Assembly (NCBI RefSeq): GCF_005938125.1
Contig: NZ_VCQN01000001.1
Span: 186,001-250,000, forward strand
Direction: 5' to 3'
Origin: Bacillus sp. BHET2
GTDB taxonomy: Bacteria; Bacillota; Bacilli; Bacillales; Bacillaceae_B
DNA: 64,000 nucleotides
Shown piece by piece: positions 37,056 through 46,009 of the stretch (its first letter is position 1; each line of letters begins with the position of its first letter). The notes under the pieces are model-generated. The model had not been told where the DNA came from. It ran no database searches and worked only from the letters and a program-made list of their open reading frames with translations. The position numbers and the translations under genes were made by a program.

Positions 37056-39857
37056 ATGTACCCATTTAAACTGGTTGTCGTCGATTTAGAGACAACAGGA
37101 AACTCTCCTAAAAAAGGAGAGAAAATCATTCAATTATCCGCGGTTATTATAGAAGGTGGAAAGATTATTGAGCAATTCACCTCATTTGTATCACCTGGAA
37201 AACCCATTCCTGCATTTATTGAGGAGTTAACTGGAATCAATGATGAAATGGTCAAGGATGCTCCATCCTTTCATGAAATTGCACCGAAAATACTTGAATT
37301 ATTGAATCATGGTGTTTTTGTTGCCCATAACGTTCAATTTGATCTATCATTTCTTCAAGCAGAATTAGAAGAAGCAGGCTATAACCATTTTACAGGACCG
37401 GCCTTTGATACAGTAGAATTAGCTAAAGTGGTATTGCCATCGGCGGATAGCTTTAAGTTAACTGAACTATCCAATTCATTGGATTTAAGCCATGTCAGGC
37501 CTCATCAAGCAGATAGTGATGCTTATGTTACCGCTGAAATTCTTCTCTATTTTATCGAAGAATTATCAAAGCTTCCTTTGGTCACTCTAGAGAAGCTTTG
37601 CAATCTTTCAAACCATCTGAAGAGTGATCTCACTTTGCTGTTTGACAATATTGTGAGTGAGAAACAAAAACATGTTGAGGACCTTTCACACGAGTTAGAG
37701 GTGTATCGTGGGATTGCCCTCAGAAAGAAGACTCACTCATTGAATGACGTTGAACCCGTTGATGAATTCATGATGGTTGAATCCAAAATAGAAGAACATC
37801 TATCACAACATGTGCCTTTCTATGAAAAGAGAGAACAGCAAATGGAGATGATGGAGGAAATTGGGCAAGCCTTTCAGGAATCCAAGCATGTTGTCATTGA
37901 AGCTGGAACAGGAGTCGGGAAGTCACTTGGCTATCTGTGGCCGTCAGTCATGTTTGCCAAGAGTGCCCGTGAAAAAGTGGTCATCAGTACTTACACAATT
38001 CAATTACAAGAGCAATTGCTTCATAAAGAAATAAAGGTATTGGAAAAAATTAGCCCTGTCCCGTTCAAAACGGTGCTGTTAAAAGGGAAAAATCATTACA
38101 TAAATTTGTTTAAGTTTGAACAATCCCTCAGGGAAAAAGAGTCTCAATACGATGTGGTCCTCACAAAGATGCAAATTCTTGTATGGCTGACACGAACAGA
38201 GTCCGGTGATATGGATGAGCTTAACCTCACTTCAGGAGGACAATTGTTCTGGAATCGCCTAAAGCATGATGGATGGCATTTGACCCATACGAAAGATCCC
38301 TGGATCGGGAAAGATTTCTACCTTTCTGCAAGGAAAAAGGCTCAAGAAGCAGACATCATTATCACAAATCATTCTATGTTGTTAATGGATATTGTGAAAG
38401 AAAGCAGCATGCTCCCTAATTATGACTATTTAGTGATCGATGAGGCTCATCACCTTGAAAAATCAGCAAGGCAGCATCTTGGCGTCGTGATGGATTATTT
38501 GTCTATTAAATTTAGTACATCACAGTTAGGAATATTGGATCAAAAACAATTGTTTTATCGACTCCAACAGCTATTGTCCAGTCATTCAGTGGAAATGAAA
38601 GCTCATTCATTTGAAATGGATGCTCGAATTGGTCAGTTCTATATGGATTTGGAAGAAGCCATGAACGTATTGACCAGTGTCTTCTATAAAAAGGCTAAAA
38701 AGAGAACCGGGATACAAAAAATCCAGCTTAGGATTACCGATGAAATGAAAAAAAGTAGCTATTGGCAGCCGGTCATCATGTCTATGGAACGGGTTATTTC
38801 GGGCATGAAGTACGTCGAAAATGAGTTTCAAAAAGTACTTGATACCATCAAGGAAAAGAATATCAAGCTCCTTGATAAAGAAAAGGCATTAGTTGAAGAA
38901 TTCTACAGCTTTTTAGTAGATTGGTCAGAATTGAGAATGAATTTTCAGACGGTCTTTATTCGAGATAAGAAGAATCATGTTCTCTGGCTTGACGGAGATA
39001 CACGATCATTACCCAACAGTCTTTCTATACAGGCACAGCCCATTACCGTCGACGGCAATCTCAAGGACGAAATCTTCGCAAAGAAAAAAAGTGTGGTACT
39101 GACATCTGCAACTCTGACAGTCAGTGGTTCCTTTAATTATTTCATGAATGAAGTAGGACTTGGTGGAATGGGGGTCAAGCAGCTCCAACTTACCTCACCC
39201 TTTGACTACAAAGAGGTTTCTAGGTTGTTTGTACCAACGGATGTACCTGAAATCCAACAGGTTCATAACGATGAATATATTGAAGCAATCAGCTCCCATT
39301 TAATTGGTGTAGCTCAAGCGACGAAAGGGAGAATGCTCATATTGTTCACTTCTTACGATATGTTAAGAAAAACGTATGAGCTCATGAAGGAAAGTGGCTT
39401 ATTAGAGGAATATGTTTTAATGGCCCAAGGGATCACCTCAGGAAGTCGCACCCGCTTAACGAAAAACTTTCAGCGATTCGATAAGGCGATTCTTTTTGGT
39501 ACGAGTAGTTTTTGGGAAGGCGTGGATATTCCGGGAGAAGATTTATCCTGTCTTGCTATGGTCAGGCTCCCATTTTCCCCACCTGACGAGCCTGTCAATC
39601 AAGCCAAATCGGATATCCTAAAGGCTGAAGGGAAGAACCCGTTTTCCGCGCACTCCTTACCTGAAGCGATCATTCGTTTTAAACAAGGAGTGGGCAGGCT
39701 GATCAGAAGGAGCAGTGATCGTGGAATCGTCATTGTGTATGATCGTAGAATCATGACAACAAGATACGGGAACGCTTTCTTAAAGTCGATTCCTTCAATG
39801 GAAGTAAAAGAAGGCGATTTGTTTGATTTGGTTTCTTGGATTGAAGACTGGCTCTAA
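37056..39857 (+). CDS. dinG: DinG-type exonuclease/helicase-like protein
   Basis: A 933-residue fusion, as in Bacillus and Staphylococcus DinG. The N-terminal DnaQ-like DEDDh exonuclease shows VVDLETTGN, AHNVQFDLSFL and HQADSDA. The helicase-like part has Walker A AGTGVGKS, DEAHHLE and the SFWEGVDIPGEDLS and QGVGRLIRR motifs. No four-cysteine cluster lies between motifs I and II, so it lacks the Fe-S centre of E. coli DinG; family members act as 3'-5' exonucleases. The ATG at 37056 was chosen over the long upstream extension, which runs through the panD terminator. Confidence 0.95.
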   Translation: MYPFKLVVVDLETTGNSPKKGEKIIQLSAVIIEGGKIIEQFTSFVSPGKPIPAFIEELTGINDEMVKDAPSFHEIAPKILELLNHGVFVAHNVQFDLSFLQAELEEAGYNHFTGPAFDTVELAKVVLPSADSFKLTELSNSLDLSHVRPHQADSDAYVTAEILLYFIEELSKLPLVTLEKLCNLSNHLKSDLTLLFDNIVSEKQKHVEDLSHELEVYRGIALRKKTHSLNDVEPVDEFMMVESKIEEHLSQHVPFYEKREQQMEMMEEIGQAFQESKHVVIEAGTGVGKSLGYLWPSVMFAKSAREKVVISTYTIQLQEQLLHKEIKVLEKISPVPFKTVLLKGKNHYINLFKFEQSLREKESQYDVVLTKMQILVWLTRTESGDMDELNLTSGGQLFWNRLKHDGWHLTHTKDPWIGKDFYLSARKKAQEADIIITNHSMLLMDIVKESSMLPNYDYLVIDEAHHLEKSARQHLGVVMDYLSIKFSTSQLGILDQKQLFYRLQQLLSSHSVEMKAHSFEMDARIGQFYMDLEEAMNVLTSVFYKKAKKRTGIQKIQLRITDEMKKSSYWQPVIMSMERVISGMKYVENEFQKVLDTIKEKNIKLLDKEKALVEEFYSFLVDWSELRMNFQTVFIRDKKNHVLWLDGDTRSLPNSLSIQAQPITVDGNLKDEIFAKKKSVVLTSATLTVSGSFNYFMNEVGLGGMGVKQLQLTSPFDYKEVSRLFVPTDVPEIQQVHNDEYIEAISSHLIGVAQATKGRMLILFTSYDMLRKTYELMKESGLLEEYVLMAQGITSGSRTRLTKNFQRFDKAILFGTSSFWEGVDIPGEDLSCLAMVRLPFSPPDEPVNQAKSDILKAEGKNPFSAHSLPEAIIRFKQGVGRLIRRSSDRGIVIVYDRRIMTTRYGNAFLKSIPSMEVKEGDLFDLVSWIEDWL

Positions 39858-39881
39858 ATCGCTTTTACCTTCAGTGATAAA

Positions 39882-39913
39882 ATCTACTCTTTGACACAAC
39901 CTAAAGAGTAGAT
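39882..39913. repeat. 11-bp inverted repeat after dinG
   Basis: ATCTACTCTTT and AAAGAGTAGAT flank a 10-base loop. No T run follows, so it is a weak terminator at best, or an operator for the next gene, whose ribosome site is 8 bp downstream. Confidence 0.6.
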
Positions 39914-39934
39914 GAAATTACTGGAGGATTAAAA

Positions 39935-40771
39935 ATGAGAGTCATTCTAACGGTCATGCTGCTTTTTCTCCTGGCCCATTCAGCTGCATATGGGATGAAG
40001 GTGCCCCAAGTGGATTTACATGTGTCCACAGAGGAATATGCGATTAGTTTTCTTCCTGTACTAAAAGGAGAAGTGGCGGTGCTTCATTTGGCATCTGGTG
40101 AAAATTATTTAATTAATACAGGACCTTTAGAGGAGCGAAAGCAGCTCTACTACTATTTGAATCAACTTCATATTAACAGCATAAAGGGTATGGTCATCAC
40201 TGAAAAAAGTGAAGTACATGAGAAAATGATCTCTGAACTGATGAAAAAATTCAGTGTGAATGAAATAATTGTAGGGGAATCTCTCGCTCCATTTATTTCT
40301 AAACAACTTGTCCAACACGTCCATACTGTTCAACAGGACCAGACTTATGCATTTTCGAAAGAATTGATCATGAACGTTCTGCATGAAGGCAGTGACAAAG
40401 GAGAGGGGATGGACTTCTCCATCACCTTCTTTCATCATCGTTTCCTCTGGCTCAGTTCACAATCAATACATGCAGAAGATGCATTATTGACCAAGCCGTT
40501 ACAAACCGTCAATATCGTTAAAATTCCACTTCATTCGAAAGCAGAAAGTATGTCTCATCAACTGCTGGAGCATATTGATCCACAGACGGCTATCTTGTAC
40601 CGTTCTAAGGAAAGGCTCCTTAATGGTGAAATGCTTGAAGCCATCAACGAAGCATGGGTCGATTTGTATTTAACTGGTCAACATGGTTTGATTGCAGTAA
40701 AATTTAATAAGAGAAACTATGAAGTCCTAACATTTGATCATAAGGATGGAGTGTTTAATGAAAGAGGATAA
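39935..40771 (+). CDS. Exported metallo-beta-lactamase-fold protein lacking the metal motif
   Basis: A 278-residue protein with a cleavable signal peptide (VILTVMLLFLLAHSAAYG). The rest follows the ComEC-type MBL pattern: ISFLPVLKGEVAVLHLASG and NYLINTG match the 'DVGQGD...ILIDTG' strands, and LYYYLNQLHINSIKGMVIT matches the strand before the metal loop. IDPQTAILYRSKER and VDLYLTGQHGLIAV match the final strands. Where active members have THxHxDH it reads TEKSEVHEK, so metal binding and hydrolysis are unlikely. A TGGAGG site precedes the ATG. Absent between dinG and ypmA in B. subtilis. Role unknown. Confidence 0.7.
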   Translation: MRVILTVMLLFLLAHSAAYGMKVPQVDLHVSTEEYAISFLPVLKGEVAVLHLASGENYLINTGPLEERKQLYYYLNQLHINSIKGMVITEKSEVHEKMISELMKKFSVNEIIVGESLAPFISKQLVQHVHTVQQDQTYAFSKELIMNVLHEGSDKGEGMDFSITFFHHRFLWLSSQSIHAEDALLTKPLQTVNIVKIPLHSKAESMSHQLLEHIDPQTAILYRSKERLLNGEMLEAINEAWVDLYLTGQHGLIAVKFNKRNYEVLTFDHKDGVFNERG

Positions 40772-40861
40772 ATGACATTCAGGCTGATCTTTCTTCAGCC
40801 TGTGTGATGGTAGATTCCGTTTAGTTTTTATGATAACCTCTACCATATTGGTTCTTAATGT

Positions 40862-40870
40862 TGTTATAAT
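40862..40870 (+). promoter_or_regulatory. Extended -10 promoter for ypmA-ypmB-aspB
   Basis: TGTTATAAT (TATAAT at 40865-40870), 72 bp before ypmA. No good -35. Confidence 0.55.
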
Positions 40871-40942
40871 GTGTGTATAGTTTTTTACTCTTTCTGTGGT
40901 GAAATTGATTGCCCCTATGAGTATCATAAAAGGAGGAACAAC

Positions 40943-41113
40943 ATGGAAAGCCGAATTGAGATACTTTCCACCGTTCGTATTGAATATACGGATAACTTAT
41001 ATAAAGTGGTTGATACACTGAATAGAACTTTGAAAAAAGATGATTATATGTTTGGTTTAGCATTAGATCCGGAAGATCAAAATCAAGCAGTATTAACAAT
41101 TTATCGTACATAA
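40943..41113 (+). CDS. ypmA: YpmA small protein (DUF4264)
   Basis: A 56-residue soluble protein (MESRIEILSTVRIEYTDNLY... ending LTIYRT) of the YpmA family; size and position next to ypmB and aspB match B. subtilis. Function unknown. The start is the ATG at 40943, directly after AAAGGAGG; a longer frame upstream has no support. The next gene follows after 12 bp. Confidence 0.88.
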   Translation: MESRIEILSTVRIEYTDNLYKVVDTLNRTLKKDDYMFGLALDPEDQNQAVLTIYRT

Positions 41114-41125
41114 AGAGTGATTGAA

Positions 41126-41602
41126 ATGAAAAAATGGCTATTGATTATCGCGTTAGGGTTCCTCGTCATTGGCACTGGAGTCTCAATACTACTGTACCAG
41201 GTGTCTCGAAATCCCCTGGATCGTCAGGCAGAGAAGGCTCTTAGTCGAGTTGAAAATGAAACGACTATCGTGGAAGTTCAAAACACTAGCTTCTACAATG
41301 GCTCAAAGTCCTATGTCGTTGTGACAGGCAAGAATGAGCAAAATGAAAAGATGGTTGCGTGGGTACCGAATAAAAATGGGAAAATAATTGAGAAAAAATG
41401 GGCAGATGGCCTTTCAAAAGATCAAGCACTTAATAAACTAAGAGATGAAAAACAACCGAAAGAAGTGTTATCTTTGCGTTTGGGGTATGAATCTGTAGGT
41501 CCTGTCTGGGAAATTACTTACTTAGATAACCAAGATAATTTAAATTATTTCTATCTGTTGTTTTCAACTGGAGAATGGTGGAGGAAAATTGAAAATTTAT
41601 GA
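41126..41602 (+). CDS. ypmB: YpmB exported or anchored protein (DUF5590)
   Basis: A 158-residue protein with a single N-terminal membrane helix (WLLIIALGFLVIGTGVSILLY) and an external domain with a PepSY-like pattern (LRLGYESVGPVWEITYLD...YFYLLFSTGEWW). The ATG at 41126 is preferred to the GTG at 41117. Function unknown; the family lies before aspB in bacilli. Its end overlaps the ribosome-site region of aspB, so the two are probably co-transcribed. Confidence 0.88.
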   Translation: MKKWLLIIALGFLVIGTGVSILLYQVSRNPLDRQAEKALSRVENETTIVEVQNTSFYNGSKSYVVVTGKNEQNEKMVAWVPNKNGKIIEKKWADGLSKDQALNKLRDEKQPKEVLSLRLGYESVGPVWEITYLDNQDNLNYFYLLFSTGEWWRKIENL

Positions 41603-41619
41603 TCAGGAGGAATATGTCA

Positions 41620-42810
41620 ATGGAATTTACATTAGCTGACAGGGTAAGTGCATTAACACCATCAACGACTTTAGCTATTACGGCCAAAGCAAAGGAAATG
41701 AAATCACAAGGCATTGATGTCATTGGTTTAGGTGCTGGTGAACCGGATTTTAATACACCTGAACACATCATCAAAGCGGCTTACGACTCGATGAAGGAAG
41801 GTCACACGAAATACACTCCTTCTGGGGGTATGGCCACATTAAAAGAAGCCATCATTCAGAAATTCAAACATGACCAAAACCTTACCTATGCAGCCTCTGA
41901 GGTCATTGTCACAAGTGGAGCAAAGCATGCCCTTTATACATTATTCCAGGTCATCTTAAACGAGGGAGATGAGGTCATCATCCCCACACCTTATTGGGTT
42001 AGCTATCCAGAACAGGTGAAACTTGCAGGTGGTACGCCTGTGATTGTGGAAGGTAAAGAAGAAAACGAGTACAAAATTACTCCAAAGCAGTTAGAAGAGA
42101 CGATTACATCGAAAACGAAAGCAGTCATTCTTAACACACCGAGCAATCCGACCGGCATGCTATACTCTCCCCAAGAGTTACAAGCGATCGGAGAAGTTTG
42201 CTTAAAGAATGAAATATTGATTGTATCAGATGAAATCTATGAAAAGCTTGTATACGATGGAAACACTCATTCATCCATTGCAGAATTGTCTCCTCTTCTG
42301 AAGGAACAAACTATTGTAATCAACGGAGTGTCTAAATCCCATTCCATGACAGGGTGGAGAATTGGATATGCGGCAGGTAATGAGAAAATTATTAAAGCGA
42401 TGACCAATCTTGCCAGTCATTCTACTTCGAATCCAACGACTACTTCCCAATATGGGGCCGTTGCAGCCTACTTTGGGGATCAGCAACCTGTTGAGGATAT
42501 GAGACAGGCATTTGAAGAACGCCTAACGATTGTTTTTGATAAACTAAACAATATTCCAGGTTTCCATTGCTTGAAGCCGCAAGGTGCTTTCTATTTATTC
42601 CCGAATGTTTCGGAAGCTGCAAAGAACACTGGCTACAATAATGTTGACGAATTTACCAAAGCACTATTGGAAGAAGCGAAGGTAGCCGTAATTCCGGGTT
42701 CAGGTTTTGGATCGAATGACAATATCCGTCTTTCATATGCGACAAGTCTGGATGCACTTGAAGAGGCAATTGAACGCATGAATGAATTCGTTGTGAATAA
42801 AAGTAAATAA
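41620..42810 (+). CDS. aspB: Aspartate aminotransferase
   Basis: A PLP-dependent class I aminotransferase (gamma subgroup) interconverting aspartate and oxaloacetate with glutamate/2-oxoglutarate. The PLP lysine is in NGVSKSHSMTGWRIGYAAG; other signatures are GLGAGEPDFNTPEHI, NTPSNPTGM and VSDEIYEKL. Two ATGs (41614, 41620) follow AGGAGG; the second has the better spacing and gives 396 residues, near B. subtilis AspB (393). Confidence 0.96.
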   Translation: MEFTLADRVSALTPSTTLAITAKAKEMKSQGIDVIGLGAGEPDFNTPEHIIKAAYDSMKEGHTKYTPSGGMATLKEAIIQKFKHDQNLTYAASEVIVTSGAKHALYTLFQVILNEGDEVIIPTPYWVSYPEQVKLAGGTPVIVEGKEENEYKITPKQLEETITSKTKAVILNTPSNPTGMLYSPQELQAIGEVCLKNEILIVSDEIYEKLVYDGNTHSSIAELSPLLKEQTIVINGVSKSHSMTGWRIGYAAGNEKIIKAMTNLASHSTSNPTTTSQYGAVAAYFGDQQPVEDMRQAFEERLTIVFDKLNNIPGFHCLKPQGAFYLFPNVSEAAKNTGYNNVDEFTKALLEEAKVAVIPGSGFGSNDNIRLSYATSLDALEEAIERMNEFVVNKSK

Positions 42811-42823
42811 TCATATGAGGTTT

Positions 42824-42853
42824 GCAGATCGAGATAAAACGGTCTGCTTTTTC
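42824..42853 (+). terminator. Intrinsic terminator after aspB
   Basis: GCAGATCG and CGGTCTGC pair around AGATAAAA, followed by T5. Confidence 0.8.
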
Positions 42854-42882
42854 CTTAAACTCATCTCGTTTTGCTCTATCTA

Positions 42883-42911
42883 TTGCGGCGGGATAATGGT
42901 AAATGTATAAT
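42883..42911 (+). promoter_or_regulatory. Sigma-A promoter for asnS
   Basis: TTGCGG (42883-42888), exactly 17 bp, TATAAT (42906-42911), 46 bp before asnS. I see no T-box leader. Confidence 0.7.
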
Positions 42912-42957
42912 AAATAACGATACATAAGCGTCTTAGTTTTTTTGGAGGGAAAAAATC

Positions 42958-44250
42958 GTGAAAACTACTATATCTCAAGTAAGTAAGTTCGTTGGCGAAG
43001 AAGTAACCATCGGTGCATGGCTTGCCAACAAACGTTCAAGTGGAAAAATTGCTTTTCTTCAGCTTCGTGACGGGACAGGATTCATTCAAGGTGTTGTCGT
43101 AAAAAGTGAAGTAGAAGAAGAAATGTTTCAAAAAGCAAAATCATTAACACAAGAAACATCTCTATATGTAACAGGAACAGTCTCAGAAGATTCACGTTCG
43201 CCATTTGGATTTGAACTGCAAGTGAAGAGCGTTGACGTGATTCATGAAGCTGTCGATTATCCTATCACGCCAAAAGAACATGGAACAGAATTCTTGATGG
43301 ATCATCGTCATCTTTGGCTACGATCCCGTAAACAACACGCTGTGATGAAAGTGCGTAACGAAATCATTCGTGCAACATATGAATTCTTTAATCAAGAAGG
43401 GTTCGTTAAGGTGGATCCACCAATTCTTACTGGAAGTGCACCTGAAGGAACGACAGAGTTATTTGCCACTAAATATTTTGAAGAAGATGCCTATCTTTCA
43501 CAAAGTGGTCAGCTGTACATGGAAGCAGCGGCTATGGCATTAGGAAAAGTATTCTCATTTGGTCCAACATTCAGAGCAGAAAAATCAAAAACACGTCGAC
43601 ATTTAATCGAATTCTGGATGATCGAGCCTGAAATGGCATTCTATGATTTTAAAGATAATCTGGAAGTCCAGGAGCAATATGTTTCGTATATTGTTCAGTC
43701 AGTATTGGACAATTGTAAGCTTGAATTAGACAGACTTGGAAGAGATACTTCTAAATTAGAGCAGATCAAAGCGCCATTCCCTCGTATCACCTATGATGAT
43801 GCACTAAAATTATTACACGAAAAAGGCTTTGATGACATAGAGTGGGGAGATGACTTTGGGGCTCCGCATGAGACAGCCATTGCAGAAAGCTATGACAAGC
43901 CGGTATTCATCACTCATTACCCGACGTCTCTTAAGCCATTCTACATGCAGCCAGACCCTGACCGTGATGATGTTGTATTATGTGCAGACCTCATAGCTCC
44001 AGAAGGATATGGAGAAATCATTGGTGGTTCAGAGCGTATCCATGATTCAGAGCTTATGAAACGACGAATTGAAGAGCATGAGCTGGCAACGGATGCCTAC
44101 AAGTGGTATCTGGAATTAAGAGAATATGGTTCTGTTCCACATTCAGGATTCGGTCTTGGACTGGAACGAACAGTCGCATGGATCAGTGGAGTTGAACACG
44201 TAAGGGAAACAATTCCGTTCCCTCGTTTGTTGAATCGATTGTACCCATAA
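42958..44250 (+). CDS. asnS: Asparagine-tRNA ligase
   Basis: A class IIb aminoacyl-tRNA synthetase charging tRNA-Asn. The N-terminal OB fold ([24 protein letters not shown]) binds the anticodon. Class II motif 2 ([21 protein letters not shown]) and motif 3 ([12 protein letters not shown]) are intact. 430 residues, as in B. subtilis. It starts with GTG after TTGGAGGG. Here it is a single-gene unit with its own promoter and terminator, rather than read only from aspB. Confidence 0.97.
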   Translation: MKTTISQVSKFVGEEVTIGAWLANKRSSGKIAFLQLRDGTGFIQGVVVKSEVEEEMFQKAKSLTQETSLYVTGTVSEDSRSPFGFELQVKSVDVIHEAVDYPITPKEHGTEFLMDHRHLWLRSRKQHAVMKVRNEIIRATYEFFNQEGFVKVDPPILTGSAPEGTTELFATKYFEEDAYLSQSGQLYMEAAAMALGKVFSFGPTFRAEKSKTRRHLIEFWMIEPEMAFYDFKDNLEVQEQYVSYIVQSVLDNCKLELDRLGRDTSKLEQIKAPFPRITYDDALKLLHEKGFDDIEWGDDFGAPHETAIAESYDKPVFITHYPTSLKPFYMQPDPDRDDVVLCADLIAPEGYGEIIGGSERIHDSELMKRRIEEHELATDAYKWYLELREYGSVPHSGFGLGLERTVAWISGVEHVRETIPFPRLLNRLYP

Positions 44251-44268
44251 ACAACCACATATCAACGG

Positions 44269-44322
44269 AAGAGCTGGCTGGATTGCTTACGGGCAATCCA
44301 AGCCGGTTCTTTTCTTTTTTTT
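44269..44322 (+). terminator. Intrinsic terminator after asnS
   Basis: AAGAGCTGGCTGGATTGC pairs with GCAATCCAAGCCGGTTCTT (one bulge), loop TTACGG, then a T-rich tract. Confidence 0.85.
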
Positions 44323-44397
44323 CCAACTTTCTTCTATTTCATAACCATGTCCACATATAGTTAATCATGATATACTAAGGAGTGAGGTGTACCGAAT

Positions 44398-45108
44398 ATG
44401 GATTATAAACGTTTAATGGTGTCCTGGATTGAAGAGGGAACACTGAACATTCCGCAACTATTACTATCCAATTATCATGCAATGGGTTTAAATGAGTCAG
44501 AATTTGTTTTACTTCTGCATATTTATGGTCACTTGGAAAAGGGTAACTTTTTCCCGACACCTGAAGAACTTTCAGAACCTATGAGCATTTCTACAGAATT
44601 TTGTTCTTCCCTATTACGAAAGTTCATTCAACAGCAATATTTAACTATTGAAGAAGGGTCTTCAGCTGAAGGAATCCTTTTTGAGAAATATTCACTCAAT
44701 CCCCTATGGGAAAAGATGGCTGAATTCGTGATACAAGATTCAAAGATGAAACAAATGCAGCAATCAATGGAAGAAGAAACGGATATTTATACGACATTCG
44801 AACAAGAATTTGGTCGTCCTCTTTCTCCGTTGGAATGTGAGAGCCTGGCCATGTGGCTGGATCAAGATGATCACAATGCCACAATTATTAAAGCAGCCTT
44901 GAGAGAAGCTGTTATTTCTGGAAAATTGAATTTCAGATATATAGATCGGATACTATTCGAATGGAAGAAAAATGGAGTGAAGACCATCGAGGATGCTCGC
45001 AGCCAAAGTCAACGGTTCCGAACACACCAAAAAACGGCAGCCCCCAATGAATCTGCTGCTTCTCCCAAACGAAAATCAGTACCATTTTATAATTGGCTTG
45101 AGCAATAG
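44398..45108 (+). CDS. dnaD: DNA replication initiation protein DnaD
   Basis: DnaD remodels DNA at oriC and at restart forks, and with DnaB and DnaI loads the replicative helicase. The N-terminal winged-helix domain spans about 1-100 (ILLSNYHAMGLNESEFVLLLH). The C-terminal DDBH2 domain (about 130-200) keeps the FGRPLSPLECESLAMWLD segment and the YIDRILFEWKKNGVKT motif. 236 residues, against 232 in B. subtilis. AAGGAGTGAGGTG precedes the ATG. nth follows after a weak hairpin. Confidence 0.96.
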   Translation: MDYKRLMVSWIEEGTLNIPQLLLSNYHAMGLNESEFVLLLHIYGHLEKGNFFPTPEELSEPMSISTEFCSSLLRKFIQQQYLTIEEGSSAEGILFEKYSLNPLWEKMAEFVIQDSKMKQMQQSMEEETDIYTTFEQEFGRPLSPLECESLAMWLDQDDHNATIIKAALREAVISGKLNFRYIDRILFEWKKNGVKTIEDARSQSQRFRTHQKTAAPNESAASPKRKSVPFYNWLEQ

Positions 45109-45115
45109 AACAATA

Positions 45116-45154
45116 AAAGGGACTGACACTCAAATAGTGGGCGTCAGTCTCTTT
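45116..45154 (+). terminator. Hairpin between dnaD and nth
   Basis: AAAGGGACTGAC pairs with GTCAGTCTCTTT around an A/T-rich loop; only T3 follows, so read-through into nth is likely. Confidence 0.55.
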
Positions 45155-45203
45155 CATTTGATGAAAATATTTCCTTTAAGAGTAGATGGAGGTAATGAAA
45201 ATC

Positions 45204-45860
45204 ATGTTAAATAATAAACAAATACATATTTGCCTGGACGAAATGAGGGAAATGTTCCCGGACGCACACTGTGAACTCCGTCATGAGAATCCTTTTGAGC
45301 TTGTCATAGCAGTCCTGCTATCTGCACAATGCACGGACGTCCTCGTCAATAAAGTAACAAAAGGCTTATTTAAAAAATATAAGCGCCCCGAGGATTACCT
45401 GGCTATTACATTAGAAGAACTTCAACAAGATATACGTTCCATCGGCCTATATAGAAACAAAGCAAAAAATATACGTAATCTATGTGAAATCATTCTGACT
45501 GAATATGGGGGAGAAGTGCCAGAAAACCATGAAGACTTAGTAAAGCTCCCCGGGGTGGGTAGGAAGACCGCTAATGTGGTAGTGTCCGTAGCTTTTGGAG
45601 TCCCAGCGCTAGCTGTCGATACTCATGTGGAGCGGGTAAGTAAAAGGTTGGGGATCTGCAGGTGGAAAGATAGTGTATTAGAAGTAGAGAAGACGTTGAT
45701 GAGAAAAATCCCACGGGAAGAATGGTCCGAAACCCATCATCGGTTAATCTTTTTTGGCCGATACCATTGCAAAGCCCAATCACCTCAATGTGATGTTTGC
45801 CCATTGGTGGACTTGTGCAGGGAAGGGCAAAAGAGGTTGAAGAAAAGAGAAAATATATGA
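45204..45860 (+). CDS. nth: Endonuclease III
   Basis: A bifunctional DNA glycosylase/AP lyase that removes oxidised pyrimidines in base excision repair. The helix-hairpin-helix LPGVGRKTANVV carries the catalytic Lys, AVDTHVERVSKRLG the catalytic Asp, and the C-terminus the [4Fe-4S] ligands CKAQSPQCDVCPLVDLC (C-x6-C-x2-C-x5-C). The ATG at 45204 gives 218 residues (219 in B. subtilis). The stop overlaps the ATG of a short ORF (ATGA at 45857). Confidence 0.97.
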   Translation: MLNNKQIHICLDEMREMFPDAHCELRHENPFELVIAVLLSAQCTDVLVNKVTKGLFKKYKRPEDYLAITLEELQQDIRSIGLYRNKAKNIRNLCEIILTEYGGEVPENHEDLVKLPGVGRKTANVVVSVAFGVPALAVDTHVERVSKRLGICRWKDSVLEVEKTLMRKIPREEWSETHHRLIFFGRYHCKAQSPQCDVCPLVDLCREGQKRLKKRENI

Positions 45861-45976
45861 ACGAATCCACTTTACCAATTCCGTATCATTCCTTTATACA
45901 GCTATCTCACCTATTTGAGGAACAGCATAAACAATATGCAAAGAATCTCGCTTTAAACCTGTGTCGAAAAAAATAA
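45857..45976 (+). pseudogene. ypoC: Probable truncated ypoC remnant (39 codons)
   Basis: The ATG overlaps the nth stop exactly as expected for a coupled downstream gene, and the 39-codon frame (MNESTLPIPYHSFIQLSHLF...) looks protein-like. In B. subtilis ypoC, a much longer gene, follows nth here. In this window the frame ends at TAA 45974-45976, inside the terminator, and ponA begins its 3' end at once, so no room remains for a full ypoC. I infer 3' loss; similarity to YpoC is by position and the IP-x-x-F start only. Confidence 0.4.
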
Positions 45977-46008
45977 GGCAACGAGAGAATTCTCTCGTTG
46001 CCTTTTGT
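45975..46008. terminator. Bidirectional terminator between nth/ypoC remnant and ponA
   Basis: A perfect 30-bp palindrome (AAGGCAACGAGAGAA and its complement) with T4 on the plus side and, for the minus strand, the complement of A7 upstream. Confidence 0.9.
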
Positions 46009-46009
46009 C

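Noticed and set aside
42854..42957. Possible T-box leader for asnS
   Set aside because: The leader after the promoter is only about 40 nt, with no AGGGTGG-type antiterminator sequence.
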